From: Aquibium oceanicum
GTDB lineage: Bacteria > Pseudomonadota > Alphaproteobacteria > Rhizobiales > Rhizobiaceae
DNA: 64,000 bases
NCBI RefSeq assembly: GCF_001889605.1
Contig: NZ_CP018171.1
Span: forward strand, 3,618,501 to 3,682,500
Direction: 5' to 3'
Part shown: piece after piece, positions 44,057 through 53,824 of the stretch
Layout: every line of letters starts with the position of its first letter
Numbering within the stretch: position 1 is the first letter of the stretch
Notes under the pieces: generated by a model
Database searches by the model: none
What the model saw: only the letters and a program-made list of their open reading frames with translations
What the model was told of the DNA's origin: nothing
Made by a program: the position numbers and the translations under genes

Positions 44057-45712
44057 TCAGGCTTCCTTGAGCCAGACCTTGCCGAAATCATGCTCGAAGG
44101 TCGGGTGCATGCCGTGGTTCTGCACCACCGGCATGGAGTGGTTGTAGAGCTTGCGCCAGTAGGGCTGGATGATGATGCCCGAGTCCTGGAGGATCTTTTC
44201 GATCTTGCCCATGACGTCCTTGCGCTTTTCGGCGTCGGCGATCGCGAGAGCCTCGCCCACCAGCGCGTCGAGCTCCGGATTGGAGTACGCCGCCTCGTTC
44301 CACGCCTCGCCGGTGCGGTAGGCGATCGCGATGACCTGGATGCCCAGCGGGCGCATGTTCCAGTTGGTCATCGAGTACGGATACTTGGTCCAGTCGTTCC
44401 AGAAGGTGGAGCCCGGCAGCACCGTGCGCTTGACCTTGATGCCGGCCTCGCGGATCTGCGCCGCGATCGCGTCGCCGGTGTTCTTGTGCCAGTCCTCGTC
44501 GACGGTGATGAGGTCGTGCTCGTAGTCCATCTGGCCGGCCTCTTCCATCATGGCCTTGGCCGCCTCGATGTCGCGCTCGACCTTCGGCATCTCGACGTAT
44601 TCGGGATGGATCGGGCAGACGTGGTGGTTTTCGGCGACCTCGCCGGCATTGCCGTAGCCGAGCGCCAGAACCACGCCGTTGTCCACGGCCAGCTGCAGGG
44701 CCTTGCGGACCTTCTGGTCGTCATAGGGCTTGTTGGCGACGTTGGTGCGCGCGACGATCGTCGAAGCGGTAACCGCTTCCGAGGTCTCGGCTCCGACCCC
44801 TTCCAGGATCTGGACGTAGTCGGCCGAGGTCTCGTGATTGGTGTGGACCTCGCCGGCCTCGAAGGCCGAGACCATCGCCGACGGATCGGTGCCGTAGTCG
44901 ATGAACTCGACGCCGTCGAGATAGACGTCGCCGTTCCACCACTTGCCGTCCTCGCGGCGCTTGTAGACCACGCGCTGGCCGACGTCGTAGGAGACGAGTT
45001 CGAACGGACCGGTGCCGATCGGGTTCTGCACGAAGTTCGCGCCGGTCTCGTCGAAAGAGCGGTGCACGACGAGCGCGGGATAGTCGCACAGGCTCGGGAT
45101 CAGCGCGATGTCGGCCTTGGTGAGCGAGATCTTGACGGTCATGTCGTCGACCTTGGTGACCGAGCCTTCGCGCAGCTTGCCCGTCCCCTCATCGACGATG
45201 GTGCCCAGGCGGCCCGGCATCGAGTTGCCCTCGGCGCTCTTGTCGGCCCAGCGGGTGAAGTTGAAGATGACGTCGTCGGCGTTGAAGGTGTCGCCGTTGG
45301 TCCAGGTCACGCCCGGACGCACGTGCAGCACATATTCGGTGGCGTCGTCGTTCACGTCCCAGCTCTCAACCAGGTAGGGCTCGAACGTGTATTCCTTGGT
45401 GTACTTGACCAGCGGCTCGAGCGTCTGGCGCTCGGCGTTGGCGATCTCCGACCAGTCGGCCGTGCGCGGATCCTTGGGATCCTTGACCCACATGGCGACC
45501 TTCAGCACGCCGCCCTTCTGCGGCTCTTCCTGCGCCATCGCCGGGGTCGGCGCGGCGATGCCGAGCATGCCGTAGGCCATCGCGGTCGATGCGCCGAACA
45601 CGCTGGCCATCGCGAGGAATTCGCGGCGGTCGATTTTGCCAGCCTTCGCCTCCTCGGCCATTTCCACGATGTGGGCAGGCACCCGATCACCGTTGCTCTT
45701 GTAGAAGCTCAT
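44057..45712 (-). CDS. Peptide/nickel-type ABC transporter substrate-binding protein
   Basis: This 551-residue family 5 periplasmic binding protein has a twin-arginine signal ([21 protein letters not shown]) after a roughly 30-residue N-terminal stretch. The mature protein shows the SBP_bac_5 pattern: [47 protein letters not shown] and [11 protein letters not shown]. Ligands of this family are peptides, opines, nickel chelates or sugars; none can be chosen here. I use the ATG at 45712 behind GGGAGATTGGA. It leads the operon with two permeases and the fused ATPase. Confidence 0.92.
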   Translation of the reverse strand: MSFYKSNGDRVPAHIVEMAEEAKAGKIDRREFLAMASVFGASTAMAYGMLGIAAPTPAMAQEEPQKGGVLKVAMWVKDPKDPRTADWSEIANAERQTLEPLVKYTKEYTFEPYLVESWDVNDDATEYVLHVRPGVTWTNGDTFNADDVIFNFTRWADKSAEGNSMPGRLGTIVDEGTGKLREGSVTKVDDMTVKISLTKADIALIPSLCDYPALVVHRSFDETGANFVQNPIGTGPFELVSYDVGQRVVYKRREDGKWWNGDVYLDGVEFIDYGTDPSAMVSAFEAGEVHTNHETSADYVQILEGVGAETSEAVTASTIVARTNVANKPYDDQKVRKALQLAVDNGVVLALGYGNAGEVAENHHVCPIHPEYVEMPKVERDIEAAKAMMEEAGQMDYEHDLITVDEDWHKNTGDAIAAQIREAGIKVKRTVLPGSTFWNDWTKYPYSMTNWNMRPLGIQVIAIAYRTGEAWNEAAYSNPELDALVGEALAIADAEKRKDVMGKIEKILQDSGIIIQPYWRKLYNHSMPVVQNHGMHPTFEHDFGKVWLKEA

Positions 45713-45750
45713 TCCAATCTCCCGTTTGTGTTTTTGGCTTTCCGCCAATT

Positions 45751-45779
45751 AGCATTCCCCATCCGGACCTTGATGTCAA
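45751..45779 (-). promoter_or_regulatory. Putative promoter of the peptide ABC operon
   Basis: On the minus strand a perfect -35 hexamer TTGACA (45774-45779) is followed after 17 nt by AATGCT (45751-45756), a weak -10. It lies 39 bp upstream of the binding-protein ATG. The rest of the 240-bp gap to the transglutaminase gene shows no other gene. Confidence 0.4.
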
Positions 45780-45952
45780 AGCGCGGCAAGGCGCCATCCG
45801 GCCGGTTCCGCTGCGGAATGTGCAACTTCATCGACGGTGGAGATGCCCCGAATGCGACAAGATTGACGCAAACGGGGCGCGATAGGCGAAATTGATGTTT
45901 CGGGACCGGGGCGGAAACGTCCCAATGCCGCGCGTCGACACCACCAGTCACG

Positions 45953-46846
45953 CTACTGTCCCGGGGGATCGGCGAGCGGAATAACGTCAACGGACTGCTC
46001 GGCTTCCTGGCTGCCGATGGTCCGCAGCACCCCGATGATAGGTGCGACGTCGGAATAGTCCCGGCCGTAGCCCACCGCGATGTGATCGCTGCCGGCGGCG
46101 ATCGCGTTGGTCGGGTCGAATTCCAGCCATCCCGCCTCTGCTCCGCACCACACCTTGACCCAGGCATGCATGGCATCCGCGCCCTCCAGCCGCTCACGGC
46201 CGGGAGGCGGGATGGTGCGCAGGTATCCGCTGACGTAACCGGCGGGTATGCCGAGGCTGCGAAGTCCGGAGATCATGACGTGGCTGAAGTCCTGGCAGAC
46301 CCCTCGCCTGAGCCGAAAGGCCTGGCGCGGCGGCGTGCGCACGTCGGTCGCCTTCGGATCGTAGGAGAAGTCCCGGTGGATGCCGAGGCAGAACGCCATC
46401 GCGGCGCCCGCCGCCGTAGATTGCCCGTGCGTGACCGCCGCCGCGTAGGCCGCGATCTCGGCATCGAGCGCCACGAGAGGGCTGGCGGCAAGGAAGTGGT
46501 GCGGCGAATCGGCCGCCAGCGACAGGCACCGTTCGAGCTCACGCGGCAGCTCCGCCAGGGTGGCCGAAAGCGACCCGTCGGACGGAGACCGGTCGACGGT
46601 GACGCGCGCCGACATGCGGATGTCGAGCGCGTCGTGCGCGTTGCGGTAGGTGATCGCGGAGACCTGGTTGCCGAAGAAATCGGTGGTGTCGGACCGCTCG
46701 GCGGGCTCCGGGTCGAAGCTCAGCGAGACCGCGACCACGCGCTGCTCGCCCGGCCGCGTCAGCGGCGCGACCCTGATCACGTGCCGCCCGCCCGCGACGG
46801 GGCTTTCGTAGCGGTAGCTCTGCAACAGGCGCACGTCGTAGATCAT
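45953..46846 (-). CDS. Transglutaminase-like protease-fold protein
   Basis: This 297-residue cytoplasmic protein has a transglutaminase N-terminal beta domain (IYDVRLLQSYRYESPVAGGRH and onward) and an intact transglutaminase core. The triad is Cys184 in RRGVCQDFSHV, His227 in DAMHAWVKVW and Asp244 in LEFDPTNA. It is the last gene of a three-gene run with the ATP-grasp/alpha-E fusion and the DUF2126 protein, a set conserved in many proteobacteria and predicted from comparative genomics to make or trim a peptide-like tag. The ATG at 46846 lies 10 bp after the preceding stop. Confidence 0.9.
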   Translation of the reverse strand: MIYDVRLLQSYRYESPVAGGRHVIRVAPLTRPGEQRVVAVSLSFDPEPAERSDTTDFFGNQVSAITYRNAHDALDIRMSARVTVDRSPSDGSLSATLAELPRELERCLSLAADSPHHFLAASPLVALDAEIAAYAAAVTHGQSTAAGAAMAFCLGIHRDFSYDPKATDVRTPPRQAFRLRRGVCQDFSHVMISGLRSLGIPAGYVSGYLRTIPPPGRERLEGADAMHAWVKVWCGAEAGWLEFDPTNAIAAGSDHIAVGYGRDYSDVAPIIGVLRTIGSQEAEQSVDVIPLADPPGQ

Positions 46847-46856
46847 GGCGCGCCGA

Positions 46857-49268
46857 TCATCCGAAATACGTCGCGTCGATGAGGCTTGCCAGTTCCCCGA
46901 GTTCATGACCGGCCAGCCGGAACAGGTCCGGCGTGAAATCCTGCGGTTCGCGGATGGCGAACTCCGTGTGGAGCCGCAGGATCTCCTTGGCGAGGTCCGA
47001 GCGCACCCCGTGCCGAATGGCGTTGGGCAGCAGTTCGATCTCCGCCTTCAGCACCTCGAGCTGGAACAGGACGGCGCGAGGATTGTAGGCATCGAGCGCC
47101 AGGAGGTCGATCGCCGTCAGGCGTCCGGCATGGACGGAATAGCGGCGACGGTGGGTGATGACGCTGTCGCCGACCTCAAGCAGCATCTCCAGCGCACCCT
47201 GGGGCGCGTCCGGGGCGGTCATGCCGCCGAGCAGATGCGACATCTGGATGCCGCGTTCGAGCCTGCGGCCGATTTCGAGAAAGCGCCATCCGGTGAAGCG
47301 GTACATGTTCTCGTGCACGAGCCCGGAAAAGCCCGCGATCTTGCGCAACAGCACGGACATGGCGCGCGCGGCGTCGTCGCCCGGCTGCACCGCCCCGGCG
47401 AAGCGGTGGACCGTCTTGGAGAGGTCCTTCAGCGCCGTCCAGCCGTCCGGCGAGAAGCGGTCGCGGATGCGCCCGGCGCTGGCGAAGGTGCTGTCGATGC
47501 CGGCGAGCAGGCCGGGCGGAACCGCCTGCGCGACGTCGATGCCGAGCCGGTCGGCGTGGTCGGCGACGAATTCCAGCAGCGGCGTTTCGGGATCGGCCGC
47601 TTCGGCCAGCCGCGAGTGATAGGCGCGCAGCACCCGCACGATGAACTCCGAGCGCTCCACGTAGCGGCCGAGCCACAGAAGGTTGTCGGCGGCGCGGCTG
47701 GGCAGGTTGCCGGGATCGGCGCGCCGCACGGCCTCGCCCTCCTGCGGCAAAAGGGAAAGCGGCTCCACCGGCTTGCTCTCCACCACCCACACGTCGGCCG
47801 CCCGCCCTCCCCGCTGCATGGCGATCGCGGCCGTATCGGCGCTGCTGCCGATCCGCGCGAACCCGCCGGGCATGACGCTCCATCCCTCCGGCGTGCGGCA
47901 GGCGAAGGCACGCAGGATGATCGGCCTCGGCTCCAGCTTGCCTTGATGGAAGAAAGGAGCTGTGGAGAGCCGCACGGCCTCCTGCCCCGCATAGCGGCTT
48001 CCTTCCGCTTCGAGCCGGCGACGGAGATCGGCCCGCGCCTCGCCGCCAAGCGCCTCGCCGTGGACCGTGGCAGCGCTGTCGTCATAGGGAAGCACGGTCG
48101 AGAGCGCCGGCCCGATCATCATCCGGTCGAGATTGTCCGCGACATGGCGACGCTCCGCCTCCCCGCCGCACCACCAGGTGGCGATGCCGGGAAGCTGAAG
48201 CTCCTCGCGGCGCAGATGGTGGCAGAGACGCGGCATGAAGGCGAGCAGCGCGCGCGTTTCCAGGATGCCGCTCCCCGGCGCGTTGACCATCGCCGCGGTG
48301 CCGCCGCGCAACGCGTCGACAAGCCCCGGCGTGCCGATGCGCGAGGTCTGATTCAGTTCCAGCGGATCGAGGAAGGCGGCATCGAAGCGCCGCCACAGAA
48401 CCTCGACCGGCTTCAGTCCCGAGACGGTGCGCACCATCACCGCGCCGTCGCTGATCGTCAGGTCCTCGCCTTCCAGCAAGAGCATACCCAGATAGCGCGC
48501 GATGTAGGCGTGCTCGAAATAGGTCTCGTTGTGGATGCCCGGCGTCAGGATCGCCACCCGGCCGTTCTCCTGCCGCACGAGACCGAAGAGCGAATCGCGG
48601 AAGGCGCGGAAGAAGCCGGCGAGTCGCGGGACCTCCATCGATGCGAAGGCTTCGGGCAGCGCGCGGGTCGTCGCGACCCGGTTCTCCAGCGCGAATCCGG
48701 CGCCGGACGGCGCCTGCGTCCGGTCGGCAAGCACCCACCACGTGCCGTCGGGACCGCGGCCAAGCTCGAAGGCGCAGAAATGCAGGTAGTTGCCGCTCGC
48801 CGGCACCACGCCGACCAGCGGTCGCAGGAATTCGGGGTTGGAGGCAATCAGCGATGGCGGAAGCAGGCCCTCGGCGACCAGCCGGTTGGCGCCGTAGATG
48901 TCGGCGACGATCTCTTCCAGGAGCTCCGCTCGCTGCGCCAGCGCGGAGGATATCTGCGCCCACTCGTCCTCGCCGATGAGCAGCGGAACGTGCGCCAGCG
49001 GCCAGGCGCGCTCCTGCTCGGCATCGTCGCCATAGACCCGGTAGTAGACGCCGGCGTCGCGAAGATACTGGTCGGCGCGACCGAAGCGCGAGATCAGGGC
49101 GTCCGGCCCGAGCGTTTCGAGACCGCCCACGAGCTTGCGCCACAGCGGCCTCACTTCGCCGGATGCATCCATCATCTCGTCGTGGATGCCGGGCACAGGG
49201 CGGTAGCCGGCCGCCAGCGGGCCGGGCGGCGCGCCGAATGGACCGGAACTGGTTCTGGCGGCTGTCAT
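46857..49268 (-). CDS. Fusion of circularly permuted ATP-grasp and alpha-E domains
   Basis: This is an 803-residue protein. Residues 1-480 are the circularly permuted ATP-grasp (type 2) family: PGIHDEMMDASGEVRPLW, GRADQYLRDAGVYYRVYG, LTPGIHNETYFEHAYIAR and NAPGSGILETRALLAFMP. Residues about 490-803 are the helical alpha-E domain (PSRAADNLLWLGRYVERSE and onward; final YRFTGWRFLEIGRRLERGIQ region). In most genomes these are two separate genes; here they are fused. ATP-grasp enzymes form carboxylate-amine bonds, so a peptide ligase role is likely. The ATG at 49268 follows the DUF2126 stop by 2 bp. Confidence 0.9.
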   Translation of the reverse strand: MTAARTSSGPFGAPPGPLAAGYRPVPGIHDEMMDASGEVRPLWRKLVGGLETLGPDALISRFGRADQYLRDAGVYYRVYGDDAEQERAWPLAHVPLLIGEDEWAQISSALAQRAELLEEIVADIYGANRLVAEGLLPPSLIASNPEFLRPLVGVVPASGNYLHFCAFELGRGPDGTWWVLADRTQAPSGAGFALENRVATTRALPEAFASMEVPRLAGFFRAFRDSLFGLVRQENGRVAILTPGIHNETYFEHAYIARYLGMLLLEGEDLTISDGAVMVRTVSGLKPVEVLWRRFDAAFLDPLELNQTSRIGTPGLVDALRGGTAAMVNAPGSGILETRALLAFMPRLCHHLRREELQLPGIATWWCGGEAERRHVADNLDRMMIGPALSTVLPYDDSAATVHGEALGGEARADLRRRLEAEGSRYAGQEAVRLSTAPFFHQGKLEPRPIILRAFACRTPEGWSVMPGGFARIGSSADTAAIAMQRGGRAADVWVVESKPVEPLSLLPQEGEAVRRADPGNLPSRAADNLLWLGRYVERSEFIVRVLRAYHSRLAEAADPETPLLEFVADHADRLGIDVAQAVPPGLLAGIDSTFASAGRIRDRFSPDGWTALKDLSKTVHRFAGAVQPGDDAARAMSVLLRKIAGFSGLVHENMYRFTGWRFLEIGRRLERGIQMSHLLGGMTAPDAPQGALEMLLEVGDSVITHRRRYSVHAGRLTAIDLLALDAYNPRAVLFQLEVLKAEIELLPNAIRHGVRSDLAKEILRLHTEFAIREPQDFTPDLFRLAGHELGELASLIDATYFG

Positions 49269-49270
49269 GG

Positions 49271-52200
49271 CTAGAGCAGCGGCGGACGCCGCAGGTCGAG
49301 GGTCATCGGGAATTCTCCGGACACCTCCTCGACGGGCGGCACGCGCGATCCGGGCGTGTGACCCGAGGCCTCGAAGCGGGCGAGCCGCCGCGATTCGGCC
49401 TCGTTGGAGTTGACCGGGAAGGTCTCGTAGTTGCGCCCGCCGGGATGGGCGGAATGGTAGACGCAGCCGCCGATCGAGCGCTTCGACCAGCGGTCGTAGA
49501 CGTCGAACACGAGCGGGCTGTCGACCGACAGCGCCGGATGCATGCCCGAGGCCGGCTGCCAGGCCTTGAAGCGCACGCCCGCCACAGCAGTACCCGCGCG
49601 CGAGGTCTTGGCGAGCGGCACGACGCGGCCGTTGCACAGCACCTGGTGGCGCTCCGGGTCGAGCCCGTCGGCCCTGACCTGCAGCCGCTCCACCGAGGAA
49701 TCCACGAAGCGCACCGTGCCCCCGATCGCTCCCTGCTCGCCCATCACGTGCCACGGCTCCAGCGCCTGGCGCAGTTCGAGGTCGATGCCTTCGTAGGAGA
49801 CCTGTCCGATGAAGGGAAAGCGGAATTCGAGCTGCGCCTCGAACCATTCGGGCGAAAAGTCGAAACCGTGCCGGCCGAGGTCGCCGAGCACGTCGAGGAA
49901 ATCCTGCCAGACGAACCATGGCAGCATGAAGCGGTCGTGCAGCGTGGTGCCCCAGCGCACGAACTTGCCGTCGAGCGGATCCTGCCAGAAGCGCGCGATC
50001 AACGCCCGCACAAGGAGCTGCTGGGCGAGACTCATGCGCGGATTTGGCGGCATCTCGAAGCCGCGGAACTCGACCAGTCCGAGCCGCCCCGTCGGACCGT
50101 CTGGCGAGAACAGCTTGTCGATGCAGATCTCCGCGCGGTGCGTGTTGCCGGTCACGTCGACGAGCAGGTTGCGGAACAGGCGGTCGACCAGCCATGGCAG
50201 CGGAGCGGCCCCCTTCCCGGGCGCCGGCACCTGCGAGAGCGCGATCTCCAGTTCGTAGAGCGAATCGTGCCGCGCCTCGTCGACGCGCGGGGCCTGGCTG
50301 GTCGGGCCGATGAACAGGCCGGAGAACATGTAGGACAGCGCAGGATGCCGCTGCCAGAACAGGACCAGGCTCTTCAGCAGATCCGGCCGGCGCAGGAACG
50401 GGCTGTCGCCGGGGGTGGCACCGCCGACAACGACGTGGTTGCCGCCGCCGGTGCCGGTGTGCTTGCCGTCGATCATGAACTTGTCGGCGCCGAGGCGGCT
50501 CTGGCGGGCCTCCTCGTAGACCGCCGTCGTGATCCCGACGCATTCGCGCCAGTTGGCGGCCGGATGCACGTTGACCTCGATCACGCCGGGGTCCGGCGCG
50601 ACGCGGATGACGTTAAGGCGCGGATCATGCGGCGGCGGATAGCCTTCGATGTGCACCGGCAGTCCGAGCGGTCGCGCCGCGTCCTCGGCTGCGGCCACCA
50701 GTTCCAGATAATCCTCCAGCGCCTCCACCGGGGGCATGAAGACGCACAGCCGCCCGTCGCGCGGCTCGACGGCAAGAGCGGTGCGCACCGCGCCCTCGAT
50801 GTCGGTCAGATGCTGCTCGACGCGGTCCTGCGTTTCGCCCGCTGCCGTGAAGGAGGCTTCCGGCTGGGCGCGGCCGTCGGCCGGCGCCGGCTGGTTTCGG
50901 GCCAGGAGTTCGGCGCCTTCGGGCAGCGGGCCGCGCGCGACCGAGGGGTCTACCTCGACGATGAAGGGATAGCTCGACGGGGGCACGTAGGGCAGCGCGC
51001 CGAGCGGCAGCCGGTAGCCCACCGGCGAATCGCCCGGAACCAGGAAGAGCTTGCCGCGCCGCGTCTTCCACCGCTCGCTTCGCCAGCGGTGCCCGGAGGC
51101 GGCGGCCTGCCACCGCTGCACGGGCAGGACGAAGCCGGAAGGCTTCGTCAGGCCACGCTCGAACACGCGCGCGATCCGGTTGCGCGCCTCCGCGTCGTCC
51201 AGCTTCGAGTTGGACGGGTCGACGTTCTCGGGCAGGTTGCCTTCCTTCAGCACCCACTCGGCCGGGTCCTCGTAGGCGGGCGCAACGTTCTCGCGCGGCA
51301 GTCCGAGGTTCTCGGCGATGCCGGAAAGCAGCGCCTCGGCGGTCTCGGCGCTGGCCCCTGTCTGCGCCTTCTCCTCGGCCACCAGCGAGGGATCGGTCCA
51401 GATCGGCTTGCCGTCCTTGCGCCAGTAGAGCGAGAAGGTCCAGCGCGGCAGGGTCTCGCCAGGATACCACTTGCCCTGCCCGTAATGCAGGAAGCCGCCC
51501 GGCGCGAAGCGCTCGCGCAGGCGCCGGATCAGCCCGTCGGCAAGCGCGCGCTTGGTCGGCCCGACGGCGTCTGCGTTCCATTCGCCGGCTTCGAAATCGT
51601 CAATCGACACGAAGGTCGGCTCGCCGCCCATGGTCAGCCGCACGTCGTTGCCGGCAAGCGCGGCATCGACCTTTTCGCCGAGCGCGTCCAGCGCCTCCCA
51701 GGCGTCGTCCGAGAACGGCTTGGAAATGCGCGGGTGTTCGGCCACCCGGCTCACCGACATGTCGAACTCGAAATCCACCTCGGCGTAGCTCGCCAGGCCC
51801 GAGATCGGCGCAGCGTTGCGGTAGTGCGGCGTCGCGGCCAGCGGAATGTGGCTCTCGCCGGTGAGCAGGCCCGAGGTCGGATCGAGGCCGATCCAGCCGG
51901 CGCCCGGCAGGTAGACCTCGCACCAGGCGTGCAGGTCGGTGAAGTCGTGGTCGGTGCCCGCCGGCCCGTCGAGCGCGGCGAGATCGGGCTTGAGCTGGAT
52001 CAGGTAGCCCGACACGAAGCGCGCCGCGATGCCCAGGTGCCGCAGCACGTTGACCAACAGCCAGGAGGAATCGCGGCACGAGCCTTTGGCGCTCGCCAGC
52101 GTCTCCTCGGGCGACTGCACGCCCGGCTCCATGCGGATGACGTAGCCGGTCTCGCGCTGGATGCGCGCATTGAGGTCGACGACGAAGTCGACCGTGTTCT

Positions 52201-52615
52201 TGGCGGAGCGATCGATGCTGTCGAGGAACGCCTGGAGCAGCGGCGTCACCGGCTCGGCCTTCAGGTAGATCGACAGGTCGTCGCGAAGATCCTCAGGATA
52301 GGAGAACGGCCAGGTCTCCGCCTCCGGCTCCACGAAGAAATCGAAGGGATTGTAGACCGTCATGTCCGCCACGAGGTCGACCTCGATGCGCAGCTCGCGC
52401 ACGGGTTCGGGGAAGACGAAGCGGGCGAGATAGTTGCCGTAGGGATCCTGCTGGATGTTGACGAAGTGATTCGACGGCTCGACCTTCAGCGAATGGCTGA
52501 TGACCCTGGTCTTGGAGTGCGGCGCCGGCTTCAGGCGTATCACCTGCGGGCCGAGCGTGACCGGGCGGTCGTAGCGGTAGTGCGTCAGATGGTGGACGGC
52601 TGCTTTGATGGACAT
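49271..52615 (-). CDS. Large transglutaminase-like protein with DUF2126 domain
   Basis: This is a 1114-residue protein. The first 290 residues are a transglutaminase unit: N-terminal beta region from [21 protein letters not shown], then Cys180 in [10 protein letters not shown], His229 in [11 protein letters not shown] and Asp245 in GLDPTSG, a complete triad. The remaining 800 residues are DUF2126, with [17 protein letters not shown] and [21 protein letters not shown], resembling glutamine-synthetase/ATP-grasp-like amidoligase cores in published predictions. No signal peptide is seen. It is the first gene of the cluster and is 119 bp downstream of the creatininase-family gene on the same strand. 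Confidence 0.93.
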   Translation of the reverse strand: MSIKAAVHHLTHYRYDRPVTLGPQVIRLKPAPHSKTRVISHSLKVEPSNHFVNIQQDPYGNYLARFVFPEPVRELRIEVDLVADMTVYNPFDFFVEPEAETWPFSYPEDLRDDLSIYLKAEPVTPLLQAFLDSIDRSAKNTVDFVVDLNARIQRETGYVIRMEPGVQSPEETLASAKGSCRDSSWLLVNVLRHLGIAARFVSGYLIQLKPDLAALDGPAGTDHDFTDLHAWCEVYLPGAGWIGLDPTSGLLTGESHIPLAATPHYRNAAPISGLASYAEVDFEFDMSVSRVAEHPRISKPFSDDAWEALDALGEKVDAALAGNDVRLTMGGEPTFVSIDDFEAGEWNADAVGPTKRALADGLIRRLRERFAPGGFLHYGQGKWYPGETLPRWTFSLYWRKDGKPIWTDPSLVAEEKAQTGASAETAEALLSGIAENLGLPRENVAPAYEDPAEWVLKEGNLPENVDPSNSKLDDAEARNRIARVFERGLTKPSGFVLPVQRWQAAASGHRWRSERWKTRRGKLFLVPGDSPVGYRLPLGALPYVPPSSYPFIVEVDPSVARGPLPEGAELLARNQPAPADGRAQPEASFTAAGETQDRVEQHLTDIEGAVRTALAVEPRDGRLCVFMPPVEALEDYLELVAAAEDAARPLGLPVHIEGYPPPHDPRLNVIRVAPDPGVIEVNVHPAANWRECVGITTAVYEEARQSRLGADKFMIDGKHTGTGGGNHVVVGGATPGDSPFLRRPDLLKSLVLFWQRHPALSYMFSGLFIGPTSQAPRVDEARHDSLYELEIALSQVPAPGKGAAPLPWLVDRLFRNLLVDVTGNTHRAEICIDKLFSPDGPTGRLGLVEFRGFEMPPNPRMSLAQQLLVRALIARFWQDPLDGKFVRWGTTLHDRFMLPWFVWQDFLDVLGDLGRHGFDFSPEWFEAQLEFRFPFIGQVSYEGIDLELRQALEPWHVMGEQGAIGGTVRFVDSSVERLQVRADGLDPERHQVLCNGRVVPLAKTSRAGTAVAGVRFKAWQPASGMHPALSVDSPLVFDVYDRWSKRSIGGCVYHSAHPGGRNYETFPVNSNEAESRRLARFEASGHTPGSRVPPVEEVSGEFPMTLDLRRPPLL

Positions 52616-52734
52616 GCTTGGTTTCGCGTTGCGGGCGGAGTGTCACAAATATCCGCGTCAGATACCACCGCTTTGTTGCAGCGCGGAAGGAGGCTGGCCA
52701 CCAGACCGCGCGCGGCGGGGCTGATCGGGTCCGC

Positions 52735-53532
52735 TCAGGTGATCCAGTCGTCGAGCCGCGCAGCGCGCACGTCGTGCAGCAGCCGCACGAAACCGGCGGC
52801 CTGATGTTCGGCCGTAGCCCTGCCCTTTTCGGCGGTCGCGATGGAGGCGTCGCCGGCGACGCCCGCCGGGTTGATGTCGCTGGCGATCCAGGCGAAGGCG
52901 TGCGTGCCCTGCGGCTTCAGGAGCGCGAAGGTTTCGTCGGCCCGTGTGGTGGCGGAGGAAAAATCCTGTGCCCTTTTCATGTCGACCAGGTCCGGCCGGA
53001 AGTGGAGCATGAGCGACGTCTCGACATCGCCGCCGTGGATGCCGAGCCGCTCCTCCGCCTCCGTGTACATGCCCTCGGGCCGACCGAAGCGCTGCCAGCT
53101 CGTCTTCACCGCCAGCATCCTGGCACGCACCCGGAGTTCGCGTGCGACGATGCCCATGATCTCTTCGTTGCCGCCATGCGAATTGACAAAGACTATCTTG
53201 CGCACGCCGGCGCGGGCCACCGACAGCCCGAGTTCAGTCCAGGCCTCGATCAGGAGCGGCGCCGGCAGGGTCAGCGTGCCCGGCGCGTGCAGGTGCTCGT
53301 TCGACTTGCCCACCGCCTGCACCGGCAGGAAACGGGCATCCAGATCCTCCGGCAGCAGCGGGAAGACGGTCTCCAGCATGCCCTGCATGATGGTCGTGTC
53401 GGTCGAGACGGGCAGGTGCGGCCCGTGCTGCTCGATGGCGGCGACCGGCAGGACGGCGATCGTCGATTCCGGATCGATCGCCGCGTAGTCCGTCGTCCGG
53501 TAATCGCCCCACCAGACCTTTCGTGCCGTCAT
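52735..53532 (-). CDS. Creatininase-family amidohydrolase
   Basis: This 265-residue metal-dependent amidase of the creatininase/ArfB/MftE superfamily has the metal ligands and surroundings AAIEQHGPHLPVSTDTTI, VFVNSHGGNEEI and GIHGGDVETSLML. Substrates in the family include creatinine, formamidopyrimidines and cyclic amides. I use the ATG at 53532. It is divergent from the sigma-54-driven N-heterocycle operon and upstream of the DUF2126 gene on the same strand, so it could belong functionally to either side. Confidence 0.9.
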   Translation of the reverse strand: MTARKVWWGDYRTTDYAAIDPESTIAVLPVAAIEQHGPHLPVSTDTTIMQGMLETVFPLLPEDLDARFLPVQAVGKSNEHLHAPGTLTLPAPLLIEAWTELGLSVARAGVRKIVFVNSHGGNEEIMGIVARELRVRARMLAVKTSWQRFGRPEGMYTEAEERLGIHGGDVETSLMLHFRPDLVDMKRAQDFSSATTRADETFALLKPQGTHAFAWIASDINPAGVAGDASIATAEKGRATAEHQAAGFVRLLHDVRAARLDDWIT

Positions 53533-53616
53533 CGATGCGTTCCTTTTCCGACACTGCGCGGAGCGGTGTCCCGCTGCCACTATCCCCGGATGACGCCACG
53601 CATCAAGCGGGCGGGT

Positions 53617-53672
53617 GCACGAAACCGATGCGCCATGGACTCGCGGTGAAAAAATGGGCACGCTGCATGTGC
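53617..53672 (+). promoter_or_regulatory. Two NtrC-like enhancer sites
   Basis: GCAC-N7-GTGC, the core of the NtrC consensus, occurs exactly at 53658-53672. A one-mismatch copy (GCAC-N7-ATGC) occurs at 53617-53631, 41 bp further upstream, about four helical turns. Both are upstream of the sigma-54 promoter at 53743-53757, at a distance normal for NtrC enhancers. Part of the upstream site overlaps sequence before the divergent creatininase gene. Confidence 0.5.
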
Positions 53673-53742
53673 GATCGGCAGCAGCCCGGCAGGCCGCCCG
53701 GTCGCCGGTCCGCGCGGCGGGCGCCCGCGCCGGTCCGGGCTC

Positions 53743-53757
53743 TGGCATGCGTCTTGC
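53743..53757 (+). promoter_or_regulatory. Sigma-54 (RpoN) promoter of the N-heterocycle operon
   Basis: TGGCATGCGTCTTGC fits the -24/-12 consensus TGGCACG-N4-TTGC with one mismatch. The GG and GC doublets are exactly 10 nt apart. The predicted start near 53769 gives a 56-nt leader to the binding-protein ATG at 53825. Confidence 0.7.
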
Positions 53758-53824
53758 GTCATGAAAATCCGGTTTCCGTCACCCGCCGCGCGATGGCGGG
53801 TTCGAAGAATAAAGGGGTCGTGTC

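Noticed and set aside
49269-50543. Longer N-terminus for the ATP-grasp/alpha-E protein
   Set aside because: The extension lies wholly inside the DUF2126 gene in another frame. The ATG at 49268, 2 bp after the DUF2126 stop, gives the family N-terminus.
49163-52804. Plus-strand open frame of about 1200 codons
   Set aside because: It mirrors the DUF2126 gene; no start signal or recognisable motif. The minus-strand frame has complete transglutaminase motifs.
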